DNA of 36,357 nt, from the NCBI GenBank assembly GCA_900290255.1, contig OMOD01000197.1, positions 29,348-65,704 of the forward strand, in the 5' to 3' direction. Every line of letters begins with the position of its first letter. Within the stretch, counting starts at the first letter, position 1. Below, piece by piece: positions 29,949 to 36,357 of this stretch. Source of the stretch: Candidatus Sulfotelmatobacter kueseliae. GTDB lineage: Bacteria > Acidobacteriota > Terriglobia > Terriglobales > Acidobacteriaceae. Position numbers and translations under genes: made by a program. Below the pieces are notes generated by a model. The model was not told the origin of the DNA. It was given only the letters and a program-made list of their open reading frames with translations, and ran no database searches.

Positions 29949-30710
29949 CTAGAGCCGTACCACCTGCCGTTCCACGTCCGCTTCCGCTTGCGCTATGTTT
30001 CCCGGCCTTCCCAGATCGCGCCAATAGTATTCGTCTGCCCGAAAGGCAAGTATTCTTTCTCCCTGCCCAGCCAGCCGCAGATATGACTGGACGATAGAGA
30101 AGGCACCGTTCTCCGCCATCATTCCAAGAAAACGAGAAGCGATTACGTGTACCCCCGAAAATGCCAGGGCCTGCACTTGCCGCGAAGGACGAGCCATTTC
30201 CGGCGCCTGATCGCGTCCGGCTTGCCGGCCGCACAGCTGACCTTGTCCGTCGAACAGCAGGTATCGTGAGGTCTCCCGGTCCTGCACTGCCAGTGTGGCG
30301 AGGGCCTGGTTCTCGCGATGAAACTGAACAATGCGCTCGAGATCGATCGTGCTGATCACATCCACGTTGTGCAAAAGAAAGGGCTGTTCCACGTTGCCGG
30401 GCGCGTGGCCGGAATCTTCAAGAAAGAACCAGGATGCTTTCTTTAAACCGCCTCCGGTGTCGAGAAGCACATCTTCCCGCGAGAGTTCGATCCTCATGCC
30501 AAAGTTGCCGTTCTTTTTCAGATACTCGGCAACCATGTCGGCAAAGTGATGCAGGTTGACGATGACCTCGCGAATGCCAAATTCGCGCAGGCGGCGCAGG
30601 GTAATTTCCAGCAGCGAGTGCCCGCCGACCTCGACCAGCGCCTTGGGGCGATCCTGGGTGAGGGGCCGCAGCCGCGTGCCGAGACCGGCGGCCAGGATCA
30701 TCGCTTTCAT
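29949..30710 (-). CDS. MurU-like sugar-1-phosphate nucleotidyltransferase
   Basis: A 253-residue enzyme of the NTP_transferase family. The nucleotide-binding start AAGLGTRLRPLTQDRPKALV, IVNLHHFADMVAEYL, EDVLLDTGGGLKKASWF and a metal-binding LLHNVDVISTIDL segment are visible; the C-terminus holds YYWRDLGRPGNIAQA. Family and partner resemble MurU, which makes UDP-MurNAc from MurNAc-1-phosphate in the AmgK/MurU recycling route of pseudomonads. Other sugar-1-phosphates are possible. The start ATG overlaps the stop of the upstream kinase-RapZ gene (ATGA), so the two are made together. The next feature downstream is a REP palindrome. Confidence 0.85.
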   Translation of the reverse strand: MKAMILAAGLGTRLRPLTQDRPKALVEVGGHSLLEITLRRLREFGIREVIVNLHHFADMVAEYLKKNGNFGMRIELSREDVLLDTGGGLKKASWFFLEDSGHAPGNVEQPFLLHNVDVISTIDLERIVQFHRENQALATLAVQDRETSRYLLFDGQGQLCGRQAGRDQAPEMARPSRQVQALAFSGVHVIASRFLGMMAENGAFSIVQSYLRLAGQGERILAFRADEYYWRDLGRPGNIAQAEADVERQVVRL

Positions 30711-32185
30711 CGCACGATTTTCTCCGGGGCGACGTTCTGTTGGGTGCTGTCCGCGGAATTTTCCGGCTCAAGCTTCTCTAGTTCGCGATGCCGCACAATT
30801 ACTTCGACGTTGCGTCCGCGCAGGTGCTTGGCCAGTTGCTCCGCCAGATACACGGAGCGATGCTGCCCCCCAGTGCAACCAAACGAAACCATCAGGTTCT
30901 TGAATCCGCGCTGTTGATAGCTGCTTAAGCTGGCATCCACCAGCGACATTACGCCGGCCAGGAATTGGTGCACGGTCTCCTGCTGGTTGAGATAGTCAAT
31001 TACGGGCGCGTCCTTGCCCGTCAGCGTCTTGAATTGCTCTTCGCGCCCGGGATTGGGCAGGCTGCGGCCATCGAAAACAAATCCGCCGCCATTTCCGGTT
31101 TCGTCCTTGGGCAGGCCGCGATGAAACGAGAAACTCCAAATCCGCACGACCAGAGCATCCGCCTCGGAAGCCAAGCCTTGCAGCTTCTCCGAGCCCAGCA
31201 TGCCGTGAAAAGCGTCCATCAGAGCGGGAAGCGGGACCGGCAGCGTGACATTGTGCAGCAGCCAGCGCAGGTTTTTCAGCGCGTAGGGCACGCTCTGCAG
31301 AAAATGCGCTTTGCGCTCGTAGAACCCGCGGAACCCGTAGGCCCCCAGGGCCTGCATGATGCGGATATAGACGTAGGCGTAGTAATAGTGCAGGAACACA
31401 TCGCGCTTCAGATCAATAAACCCGCCCAGAGTATCGAGATAGTGGTCGAGCAACTGCCGGCGCAGTTCCGGCGGCAGATCGGCTTTGGCGTCATAGAGAA
31501 GAGACGCGACGTCATATTGCAGCGCGCCCTTGCGCCCGCCCTGATAGTCGAGGAAGTAAGGCTGCCCATCGCGCAGCATGATGTTGCGCGACTGAAAATC
31601 GCGATAAAGAAAATAGTCGCGATCCGCACTCAGCAGAAACTTAGTCAGACGGCCGAAATCGTGCTCCAGCGCCTGCTCGCTGAACGGAATGCCCGCCAGC
31701 CGCAGGAAATAGTACTTGAAATAATTCAAGTCCCAGGCGATGGACTGGCGATCGAAACTGCCCCGCGGATAGCAGACCTTGTAATTCAGGTCGCGGCCGG
31801 CCTCCACTTGAAAGCGCGGCAGAACGGCTACTGCCCGCCGGTAGGCCTCGACCGCCTGGGCAGCGATATCCTCGCCGCTGCGATTCTTCGAGAGGAACTC
31901 GAACAGGGGCGTGTCACCGAGATCCTCCTCGAGATACGCGCCGTGATTCAGATCCTCGGCGTAGATTTCTGGCACGGGCAGACCATGCCTGCGGAAATGG
32001 CGGGAGAATTCGAGGAACGCGACGTTTTCCTCGCGAACGTCGTACAGAATGCCGACGGCCGTAACCTTTTCCGAGGCCAGGCGCATGATCTTGCGCCCCG
32101 AACCGCCCAGCTGTCCCTGCAGCGGCTGCACCCGCACGACACGCGAATGAAAATGCTGCTCGAAAAGGCTGCTGAGAACGTCCAT
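30707..32185 (-). CDS. AmgK-like sugar kinase fused to RapZ C-terminal domain
   Basis: A 492-residue two-domain protein. Residues 1 to about 340 are an aminoglycoside-phosphotransferase-fold kinase: YLEEDLGDTPLFEFL, the catalytic loop YRDFQSRNIM near residue 200, and FLDYQGGRKGALQYD as its metal-binding segment. It resembles AmgK, the anomeric MurNAc/GlcNAc kinase. Residues from about 346 on match the RapZ C-terminal domain: SFSFHRGLPKD, VFDGRSLPNPG, KTLTGKDAPV and GCTGGQHRSVYLAEQLA; in E. coli RapZ this domain senses glucosamine-6-phosphate. The RapZ P-loop domain is missing. ATG 32185 (MDVLSSLFEQHF) is chosen by family similarity; an ATG at 32233 is also open and would run through eight consecutive G. 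It is coupled to the MurU-like gene. Confidence 0.88.
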   Translation of the reverse strand: MDVLSSLFEQHFHSRVVRVQPLQGQLGGSGRKIMRLASEKVTAVGILYDVREENVAFLEFSRHFRRHGLPVPEIYAEDLNHGAYLEEDLGDTPLFEFLSKNRSGEDIAAQAVEAYRRAVAVLPRFQVEAGRDLNYKVCYPRGSFDRQSIAWDLNYFKYYFLRLAGIPFSEQALEHDFGRLTKFLLSADRDYFLYRDFQSRNIMLRDGQPYFLDYQGGRKGALQYDVASLLYDAKADLPPELRRQLLDHYLDTLGGFIDLKRDVFLHYYYAYVYIRIMQALGAYGFRGFYERKAHFLQSVPYALKNLRWLLHNVTLPVPLPALMDAFHGMLGSEKLQGLASEADALVVRIWSFSFHRGLPKDETGNGGGFVFDGRSLPNPGREEQFKTLTGKDAPVIDYLNQQETVHQFLAGVMSLVDASLSSYQQRGFKNLMVSFGCTGGQHRSVYLAEQLAKHLRGRNVEVIVRHRELEKLEPENSADSTQQNVAPEKIVR

Positions 32186-32533
32186 GTGTATGGAGTCGGA
32201 ATTCAGCTCCGGCGCCCCCCCCAAAGATACCATCGAAAAGCAATAGCGGAAGGCGCAGGCACCTTTTTCGGCAGCCGTCCGGGATACTGGCTAGCGCATT
32301 TGGTGTTTGGGCGCGATCAAGCGTGGTTGTCGAGGCTACCGGATGCAGCACGCCGTTTCCTTCAGGCTAAGCGGCAGCTGCAAGGGGCCGTGCTTTCAGC
32401 CACAGGAGGGTGACATCCTTTGAGGTCGATGAACGGGTATGGCAATGACAAATGCATACGAAGACTTCTGCTATTTTCAGGTTCTACCAAATATCGGCTC
32501 TGTGCACCAAGGGGCGGTTCCGGGTTGGGATTG

Positions 32534-32557
32534 GGGTGTGCACTACAGTGCACTCCC
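32534..32557. promoter_or_regulatory. 24-bp near-perfect palindrome, possible operator
   Basis: GGGTGTGCACT-AC-AGTGCACTCCC has 11-bp arms with one mismatch. It lies 93 bp before the start at 32651, in a 465-bp stretch (32186-32650) where no gene is convincing. It could be a repressor site for the small membrane protein gene. Confidence 0.35.
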
Positions 32558-32650
32558 AAGTCGTCCAATGCGTGCAATCGCGACGCTTCACCAACAATCC
32601 ATGGGTGGAGTGTTTTCGGTACCTGGATGGGAAGAAGAACTACAATCTTC

Positions 32651-33127
32651 ATGGCGAACATGGAAGTCGATCCGACAGAGCGCAGTTGGGCAAGATGGGA
32701 GTGGATCTTTGGCGTTCTCATCATCGTTTCCCTTATTGCGTCTTCGCGGTTAGGACATCGACTGCCGATGATCCTACAGAATTTTGCTCAACTGGTAGCT
32801 ATCTGCGCGCCGCTTTTGCTAACCATGATGTCCTGGGTGCGGCTCGCACGTGTGCGGAAAGATGGAAGTGTATCTCGCTGGCGATTCCGGGTATCTTTTC
32901 TGGGATGCGTTGCGCTGTCTTTTGCGCTCTTAATCCCTTTGGTTGTCATATTCTTTTCTATGCTTTTTCCTTTAGATTGGCTGCGGCTCGCAATCTGGTC
33001 TCTTGCTTCGAGCCTGGTGGCATTGCTTGCCGGCTGTTTTGGTGCAGGATCGATGCGGTTTCCGTTGATCCTTGGGGGTCTGGTTATGGGCGGCCTCGTT
33101 GTTATTGTTCCTGTGGGAATCTTGTAA
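32651..33127 (+). CDS. Small polytopic membrane protein
   Basis: A 158-residue protein from ATG 32651 (MANMEVDPTERSWARWEW). Five hydrophobic stretches are visible, at about 20-38 (FGVLIIVSLIASSR), 45-65 (LQNFAQLVAICAPLLLTMM), 83-106 (SFLGCVALSFALLIPLVVIF), 111-134 (LDWLRLAIWSLASSLVALLA) and 138-156. No family is recognised. A TTG start at 32420 would add 77 residues without membrane character or a site, so it is disfavoured. The region is less GC-rich than its neighbours, which could mean recent acquisition. Confidence 0.55.
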   Translation: MANMEVDPTERSWARWEWIFGVLIIVSLIASSRLGHRLPMILQNFAQLVAICAPLLLTMMSWVRLARVRKDGSVSRWRFRVSFLGCVALSFALLIPLVVIFFSMLFPLDWLRLAIWSLASSLVALLAGCFGAGSMRFPLILGGLVMGGLVVIVPVGIL

Positions 33128-33171
33128 GATGCTCGTGATGCGAGGGACAGGCAACTGTTGGGGATCGGCGA

Positions 33172-33200
33172 TTACACTCAGGGCTAGGTTCTGAGTGTAA
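33172..33200. promoter_or_regulatory. Perfect 10-bp inverted repeat before the GT2 operon
   Basis: TTACACTCAG (33172-33181) and CTGAGTGTAA (33191-33200) are exact inverted repeats with a 9-bp spacer. It lies 45 bp after one gene and 123 bp before the GT2 start. It could be an operator or a terminator lacking an immediate T-run (AAGAGATTTT follows). Confidence 0.45.
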
Positions 33201-33322
33201 AAGAGATTTTGCGACAGTGATCGGACGCAGAGTCAGGAAGCAGGTCGCCACATGGACACCCAATCTGCCAGACACATCCGTGTCGCAAGCGTGAGGCATT
33301 CACCTTGGGAGGCGCGGCCGTA

Positions 33323-34558
33323 ATGGCTCCCATCCTTTTCTGGCTCATCCTGGTCCTGTGCCTGTTGATCTCCGTGGTCAAGTACTTGATGGGGATCATC
33401 ATGAGACTCTCTTTCCCCGGCACAAAGGCCAAGAAAGACTACACCTACGAGCCGACGGTGAGCGTGCTCATGCCCTGCTTCAACGAGGGCAAGACGGTCT
33501 ACGAGACGATCGAGAGTATCAGTAAGAGCAACTACCCGAACGATAAATTTGAGGTCATCGCGCAGGACGACTGCTCGGTTGACGACAGCTACGAGTGGAT
33601 GCTCAAAGCGCAGCGCGACTTCACCAACATCCGCGTAAGGACCGGGCGAAATGAAGTCAACAGCGGTAAGGCACGCTCCGTCTGTAATGCGCTGCAGCTT
33701 TCAACCGCGGAGATCATCATCTCGATTGATTCGGATTGCATCTTCCATCCGCAAGCGATTCGCGAGCTGACTGCCTGCTTCGCCGAGCCGCGCATGGGAT
33801 CGGTAGGCGGCAGAGTGGGCGTCAGGAACCCGAACGACAGCGTGATCACCGCCATTCAGACCGTGGTTTACTACTCCGCGTTTGAGCTCTACAAGATTCC
33901 GGAAAACTGGACTCGCAGTGTGTGCTGCATCAGCGGATGCCTGTTTGCCATCCGGCGCGAGTTGCTGCTGGAGATCGAACCTGCCATCCGCGCCCGCAAC
34001 TGGTTCGGGATTCCGGTGAATCAAGGAGAAGACCGGTTCCTGACTCATCAGACCTTGCTGCGCGGTTATGGAACTTACATCAACAACGACGCCCTGTGCT
34101 GGACCACGGTGCCGACCACGCTTTCCGTGCTGTTCAAGCAGCAACTCCGCTGGCGGCGCAGCATCGTGCGCGACTTTTTCTTTACCCTCAAGACGCTGCC
34201 GCAACATGTCTGGAAGCTGCATCCCAACACGGTTCTCACGCTGGTTTTGACTCCGGTGGGAGCGCTGGTTGGATTTCTGGTGGTAGTGACCGCGCTTACG
34301 TCGGACCCACTGGCGTGGGCTGGGCCGATTCCCTTGATCACCGCGCTTGCGATTGGAGCCGTGCTTACCTGGGTGATCAAGAAATACAGCGCGAAAGAAG
34401 CGGTCACACATCCACTTGCCTTTGGCGCTTATGTAGCATGGTCACTGGTCAGCAGCCTGTTTCTCACGCCCCTCGCTCTGTGCACGATGGACTCGGCAGA
34501 CTGGGGAACTCGAACCAAAGAACAGCAAGAGGTGTCCCTTGGCAACGCCACCAGTTGA
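33323..34558 (+). CDS. Family 2 glycosyltransferase, hyaluronan/chitin synthase-like
   Basis: A 411-residue membrane processive synthase. An N-terminal helix (about 3-25) is followed by the GT-A domain with VSVLMPCFNEGKTVYETI, the DDCSVDD nucleotide site, the IISIDSDCIF DxD metal site, NQGEDRFLTHQ (GED, the acceptor base) and KQQLRWRRSIVRDFF (QxxRW, product binding). C-terminal helices lie at about 300-325, 330-350 and 365-390. Similar enzymes (HasA, NodC, chitin synthases) make and secrete beta-linked polysaccharides from UDP-sugars; the sugar used here is unknown. ATG 33323 follows GGGAGG; a TTG at 33305 is also open. The stop overlaps the next gene. Confidence 0.88.
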   Translation: MAPILFWLILVLCLLISVVKYLMGIIMRLSFPGTKAKKDYTYEPTVSVLMPCFNEGKTVYETIESISKSNYPNDKFEVIAQDDCSVDDSYEWMLKAQRDFTNIRVRTGRNEVNSGKARSVCNALQLSTAEIIISIDSDCIFHPQAIRELTACFAEPRMGSVGGRVGVRNPNDSVITAIQTVVYYSAFELYKIPENWTRSVCCISGCLFAIRRELLLEIEPAIRARNWFGIPVNQGEDRFLTHQTLLRGYGTYINNDALCWTTVPTTLSVLFKQQLRWRRSIVRDFFFTLKTLPQHVWKLHPNTVLTLVLTPVGALVGFLVVVTALTSDPLAWAGPIPLITALAIGAVLTWVIKKYSAKEAVTHPLAFGAYVAWSLVSSLFLTPLALCTMDSADWGTRTKEQQEVSLGNATS

Positions 34559-35651
34559 CTCGCTTCCTCGCGAAACCAAAGTTGAAGCGGTTGCTTCCGA
34601 AACCAAGAAGGCTGCTGCCAAGCAATCACTGCATTACAAGCTGGTGATTACTCTCTACCGGGTTTTTGCGATTGTCGTGCTGTATCTTGTGCTGGGCGGC
34701 ATTGTCATCTATGCCTTCGTAATGGGCTTTTATGCCGTCAACAGCTCGTGGGCTGCGCCAGTGATTCTCTCAGCCGCGGACGAGAAGAGCCTCGACTTCC
34801 GGGAAAAGCTGGTGACCAGCCAGCAGACCATCGAAGATCTGAAAGTGGATACAAAGAAACTGGATAGCGGCGTGGCCGAGATGAAGAAGCACCGCGCGGC
34901 GCTGCTCGCGCTCGAGCCCGAATTGCAGGCCGCCATTGTGCGCGAGCAAACCCACAACCAGACCGCTGGCCCGGAACTCGCAACCCTCGACAAGCAGAAA
35001 CTGGCCGACAACGTGACAACCCAAAAAGTGCTGGCGGAACTCAACGAAGTTGAGTCCAACGTCAACAAAGACCTGGCTGCCGGATTGATCACGCAGGGCG
35101 ACGCGGCGACGCAGTTGGTAGCGCTGAACCAGGCCAAGGACGCCTACACGGATAACAAAATTGCTGAAGTCCTGCTGACCGACAGCGTTCTGGACAAAAC
35201 CACGATTGGCACCAGCTCTCTGAATGTGCTGGTTAAACAAGCAGAATTGCGGTCAGAAGTCGCGCAACTGGATGTCGCTATCAACGTCGCGGAAAAGCAA
35301 CTGCAGGAAGAAACACGACAGGTCGATCGCCTGCACCAGGCGATTACCACGGCCAAGCAGAGCCCGTATTACCTGAATGCGGTTGGGGGGCAGACGTTGT
35401 ATTTCGCCTTCGTTCCTTATGACAACCGGGCCAACGCGGTAGGCGGAAGCGCGGTCTACGACTGTTACCTGAATATGATCCTGTGCCGCAAGGTGGGCAC
35501 GGTGAAGCAGATATTCCCGGGCGAAGAGCAAGCCATCCATCCCATCTTCAAGACCCAGATTCGCGGTTTTCTGATCCAGATGAATCTGGATCATGCAGAG
35601 TCTGCAAAATCAAAGACGGTGTTCCTGGGCCGCAAGCCGGTGCTGTTCTAA
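34539..35651 (+). CDS. Membrane-anchored coiled-coil adaptor (HlyD/Alg44-like)
   Basis: A 370-residue protein. The TTG start at 34539 has AGAGGTG upstream and overlaps the end of the synthase gene. One transmembrane helix lies at about 41-66 (YRVFAIVVLYLVLGGIVIYA). A long alpha-helical coiled-coil region follows (about 80-285, rich in Lys/Glu/Gln/Leu, e.g. VAEMKKHRAALLALEPEL). The C-terminal 90 residues (GGQTLYFAFVPYDNRANAVG to FLGRKPVLF) look like a beta domain of the membrane-fusion type. By analogy to Alg44 and HlyD it could bridge the synthase to an outer-membrane exporter. The assignment rests on layout and context; no strong family match is claimed. Confidence 0.7.
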   Translation: MATPPVDSLPRETKVEAVASETKKAAAKQSLHYKLVITLYRVFAIVVLYLVLGGIVIYAFVMGFYAVNSSWAAPVILSAADEKSLDFREKLVTSQQTIEDLKVDTKKLDSGVAEMKKHRAALLALEPELQAAIVREQTHNQTAGPELATLDKQKLADNVTTQKVLAELNEVESNVNKDLAAGLITQGDAATQLVALNQAKDAYTDNKIAEVLLTDSVLDKTTIGTSSLNVLVKQAELRSEVAQLDVAINVAEKQLQEETRQVDRLHQAITTAKQSPYYLNAVGGQTLYFAFVPYDNRANAVGGSAVYDCYLNMILCRKVGTVKQIFPGEEQAIHPIFKTQIRGFLIQMNLDHAESAKSKTVFLGRKPVLF

Positions 35652-35685
35652 CCCGTGCGGCGCCGCCATTCTGAGGAGAACGAGA

Positions 35686-36354
35686 ATGTCCCTGAATAAC
35701 TGGAAGTCTGTGTCGTGCTCGATCCTTTTCCTGGCCGTGCCCGTGCTGGCCGCGGACCTTACGGACCAACTGGCTTACTGTTCCTACGTAATGGAGCAGG
35801 CACAGGCCCAGCGAGACCTGCTGCGCACACCCATCGCCGCGGCAGGCATGACCCAGCCCGAAACCGGCCTGCCGCTGCAGCTGGTGGGTGGAGCCTCGCT
35901 TGGCCTGTCAGACCTGAGGAAAGCCAGTCTGACCATGGATGTGGCCCGCAAGAACTGCGAACTGTATAAGGCCACCACGTGGGCTCAGCAGGACATTCAA
36001 TATGCCCTGCCCAGCCTCGAGAGGGAAGCTCTGCGCAACCGGCTTGCTCTAATCGAGCAGGCGTCGAAGTCCCTGGATGCGATGATGGAAAAAACCGCCA
36101 AGATGGTGGAGGCGAAGAACGCGACCCGTCTGATGCTCTTCACGCTGCAGGCGACGAAAATCAAGTTGGACGCAGACCATGCCGACACGCAGTCGAAGAT
36201 CGCAGCACTCTATACTCCACCACTGAGTGACCAACCATTGAAGGAACTGGTTGCGGAAAAACAACACGGTGAAGCCAGCGAGCAAAAAGCGCTGGGTGTG
36301 CCACGTCAGCGGAAATGGGACCGTTTGAGACCGGAAGTTAAGCTACACATCTGA
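35686..36354 (+). CDS. Exported helical protein, possibly a shortened TolC-like factor
   Basis: A 222-residue protein; ATG 35686 has GAGGAGAACGAGA upstream. A signal peptide (SCSILFLAVPVLAADL, cleaved about residue 23) is followed by long amphipathic helices (DQLAYCSYVMEQAQAQRDLL; DLRKASLTMDVARKNCELY; LRNRLALIEQASKSLDAMM; LMLFTLQATKIKLDADHADT). The pattern helix-turn-strand-helix and the ending QKALGVPRQRKWDRLRPEVK resemble the first half of outer-membrane efflux (TolC-family) proteins, where a second half would follow. A TGA stop at 36352-36354 ends it there, three bases before the window edge. It could be a genuine half-size protein or a recent nonsense or frameshift product. Confidence 0.55.
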   Translation: MSLNNWKSVSCSILFLAVPVLAADLTDQLAYCSYVMEQAQAQRDLLRTPIAAAGMTQPETGLPLQLVGGASLGLSDLRKASLTMDVARKNCELYKATTWAQQDIQYALPSLEREALRNRLALIEQASKSLDAMMEKTAKMVEAKNATRLMLFTLQATKIKLDADHADTQSKIAALYTPPLSDQPLKELVAEKQHGEASEQKALGVPRQRKWDRLRPEVKLHI

Positions 36355-36357
36355 GAT

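Noticed and set aside
30965..32413. Long open frame (482 codons) on the plus strand opposite the kinase-RapZ gene
   Set aside because: It is the antisense shadow of a well-supported gene in GC-rich DNA; the translation has no recognisable domain and no ribosome binding site.
32186..32650. tRNA or structured RNA gene in the gap before the small membrane protein
   Set aside because: No cloverleaf or T-arm consensus was found by eye; only the 24-bp palindrome stands out.

Overview
The window is a 36.4 kb, GC-rich (roughly 60 percent by eye), mostly housekeeping stretch of a bacterial chromosome. Gene content, protein style and the abundance of short dispersed palindromes fit an Acidobacteriota (Terriglobia/Koribacter-like) genome; this placement is an inference from reading, not from a search. 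No rRNA, tRNA, CRISPR array, phage or plasmid genes were seen.

Layout. 1-849: 3' end of a GatA-like amidase. 1037-4393 (-): exported DUF3857/transglutaminase/TPR protein. 4394-5095: regulatory spacer with a glycine-riboswitch-like motif and a perfect CRP-type palindrome, then a 54-residue membrane protein. 5096-8607: purM, purN, an IVS-type four-helix-bundle gene inside an inverted repeat, and tyrS. 8608-10808: a repeat-rich zone with a REP-associated tyrosine transposase (RAYT) and a YegS-like lipid kinase that carries palindromes inside its frame. 10809-12244: sppA and an HU/IHF gene. 12402-16001: serine hydrolase, Tat-exported DinB protein, PgeF-family multicopper protein (with another in-frame palindrome) and a hemerythrin. 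16270-19478: small conserved proteins and a methylmalonyl-CoA mutase catalytic subunit. 19686-20936: glgC. 21211-23762: secreted protein plus lipoprotein. 25091-28974: ECF sigma factor, anti-sigma factor, B-box membrane protein and LiaF/DUF4097-like protein in one overlapping operon. 29069-32185 (-): cmk, a MurU-like nucleotidyltransferase and an AmgK-like kinase fused to a RapZ C-terminal domain. 32651-36354: a small membrane protein, then an exopolysaccharide-type operon (GT2 synthase, membrane-anchored coiled-coil adaptor, truncated TolC-like exported protein).

Most interesting. (1) A REP-like palindrome family (about a dozen copies) surrounds a RAYT gene, and copies sit in frame inside two otherwise conserved enzymes, adding a 30-residue and a roughly 17-residue insert. 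This resembles protein-coding palindromic elements known from Rickettsia, here with a candidate mobiliser in the same window. (2) A four-helix-bundle gene is bounded by 25-bp inverted repeats whose arms encode its termini, with a gene-less hairpin of the same sequence vocabulary 11 kb away. (3) A sugar kinase-RapZ sensor-domain fusion is translationally coupled to a MurU-like uridylyltransferase, which suggests a feedback-controlled cell-wall sugar recycling module. (4) Several further hairpin families of repeated short words, and TA-flanked MITE-like elements, occupy most intergenic gaps.
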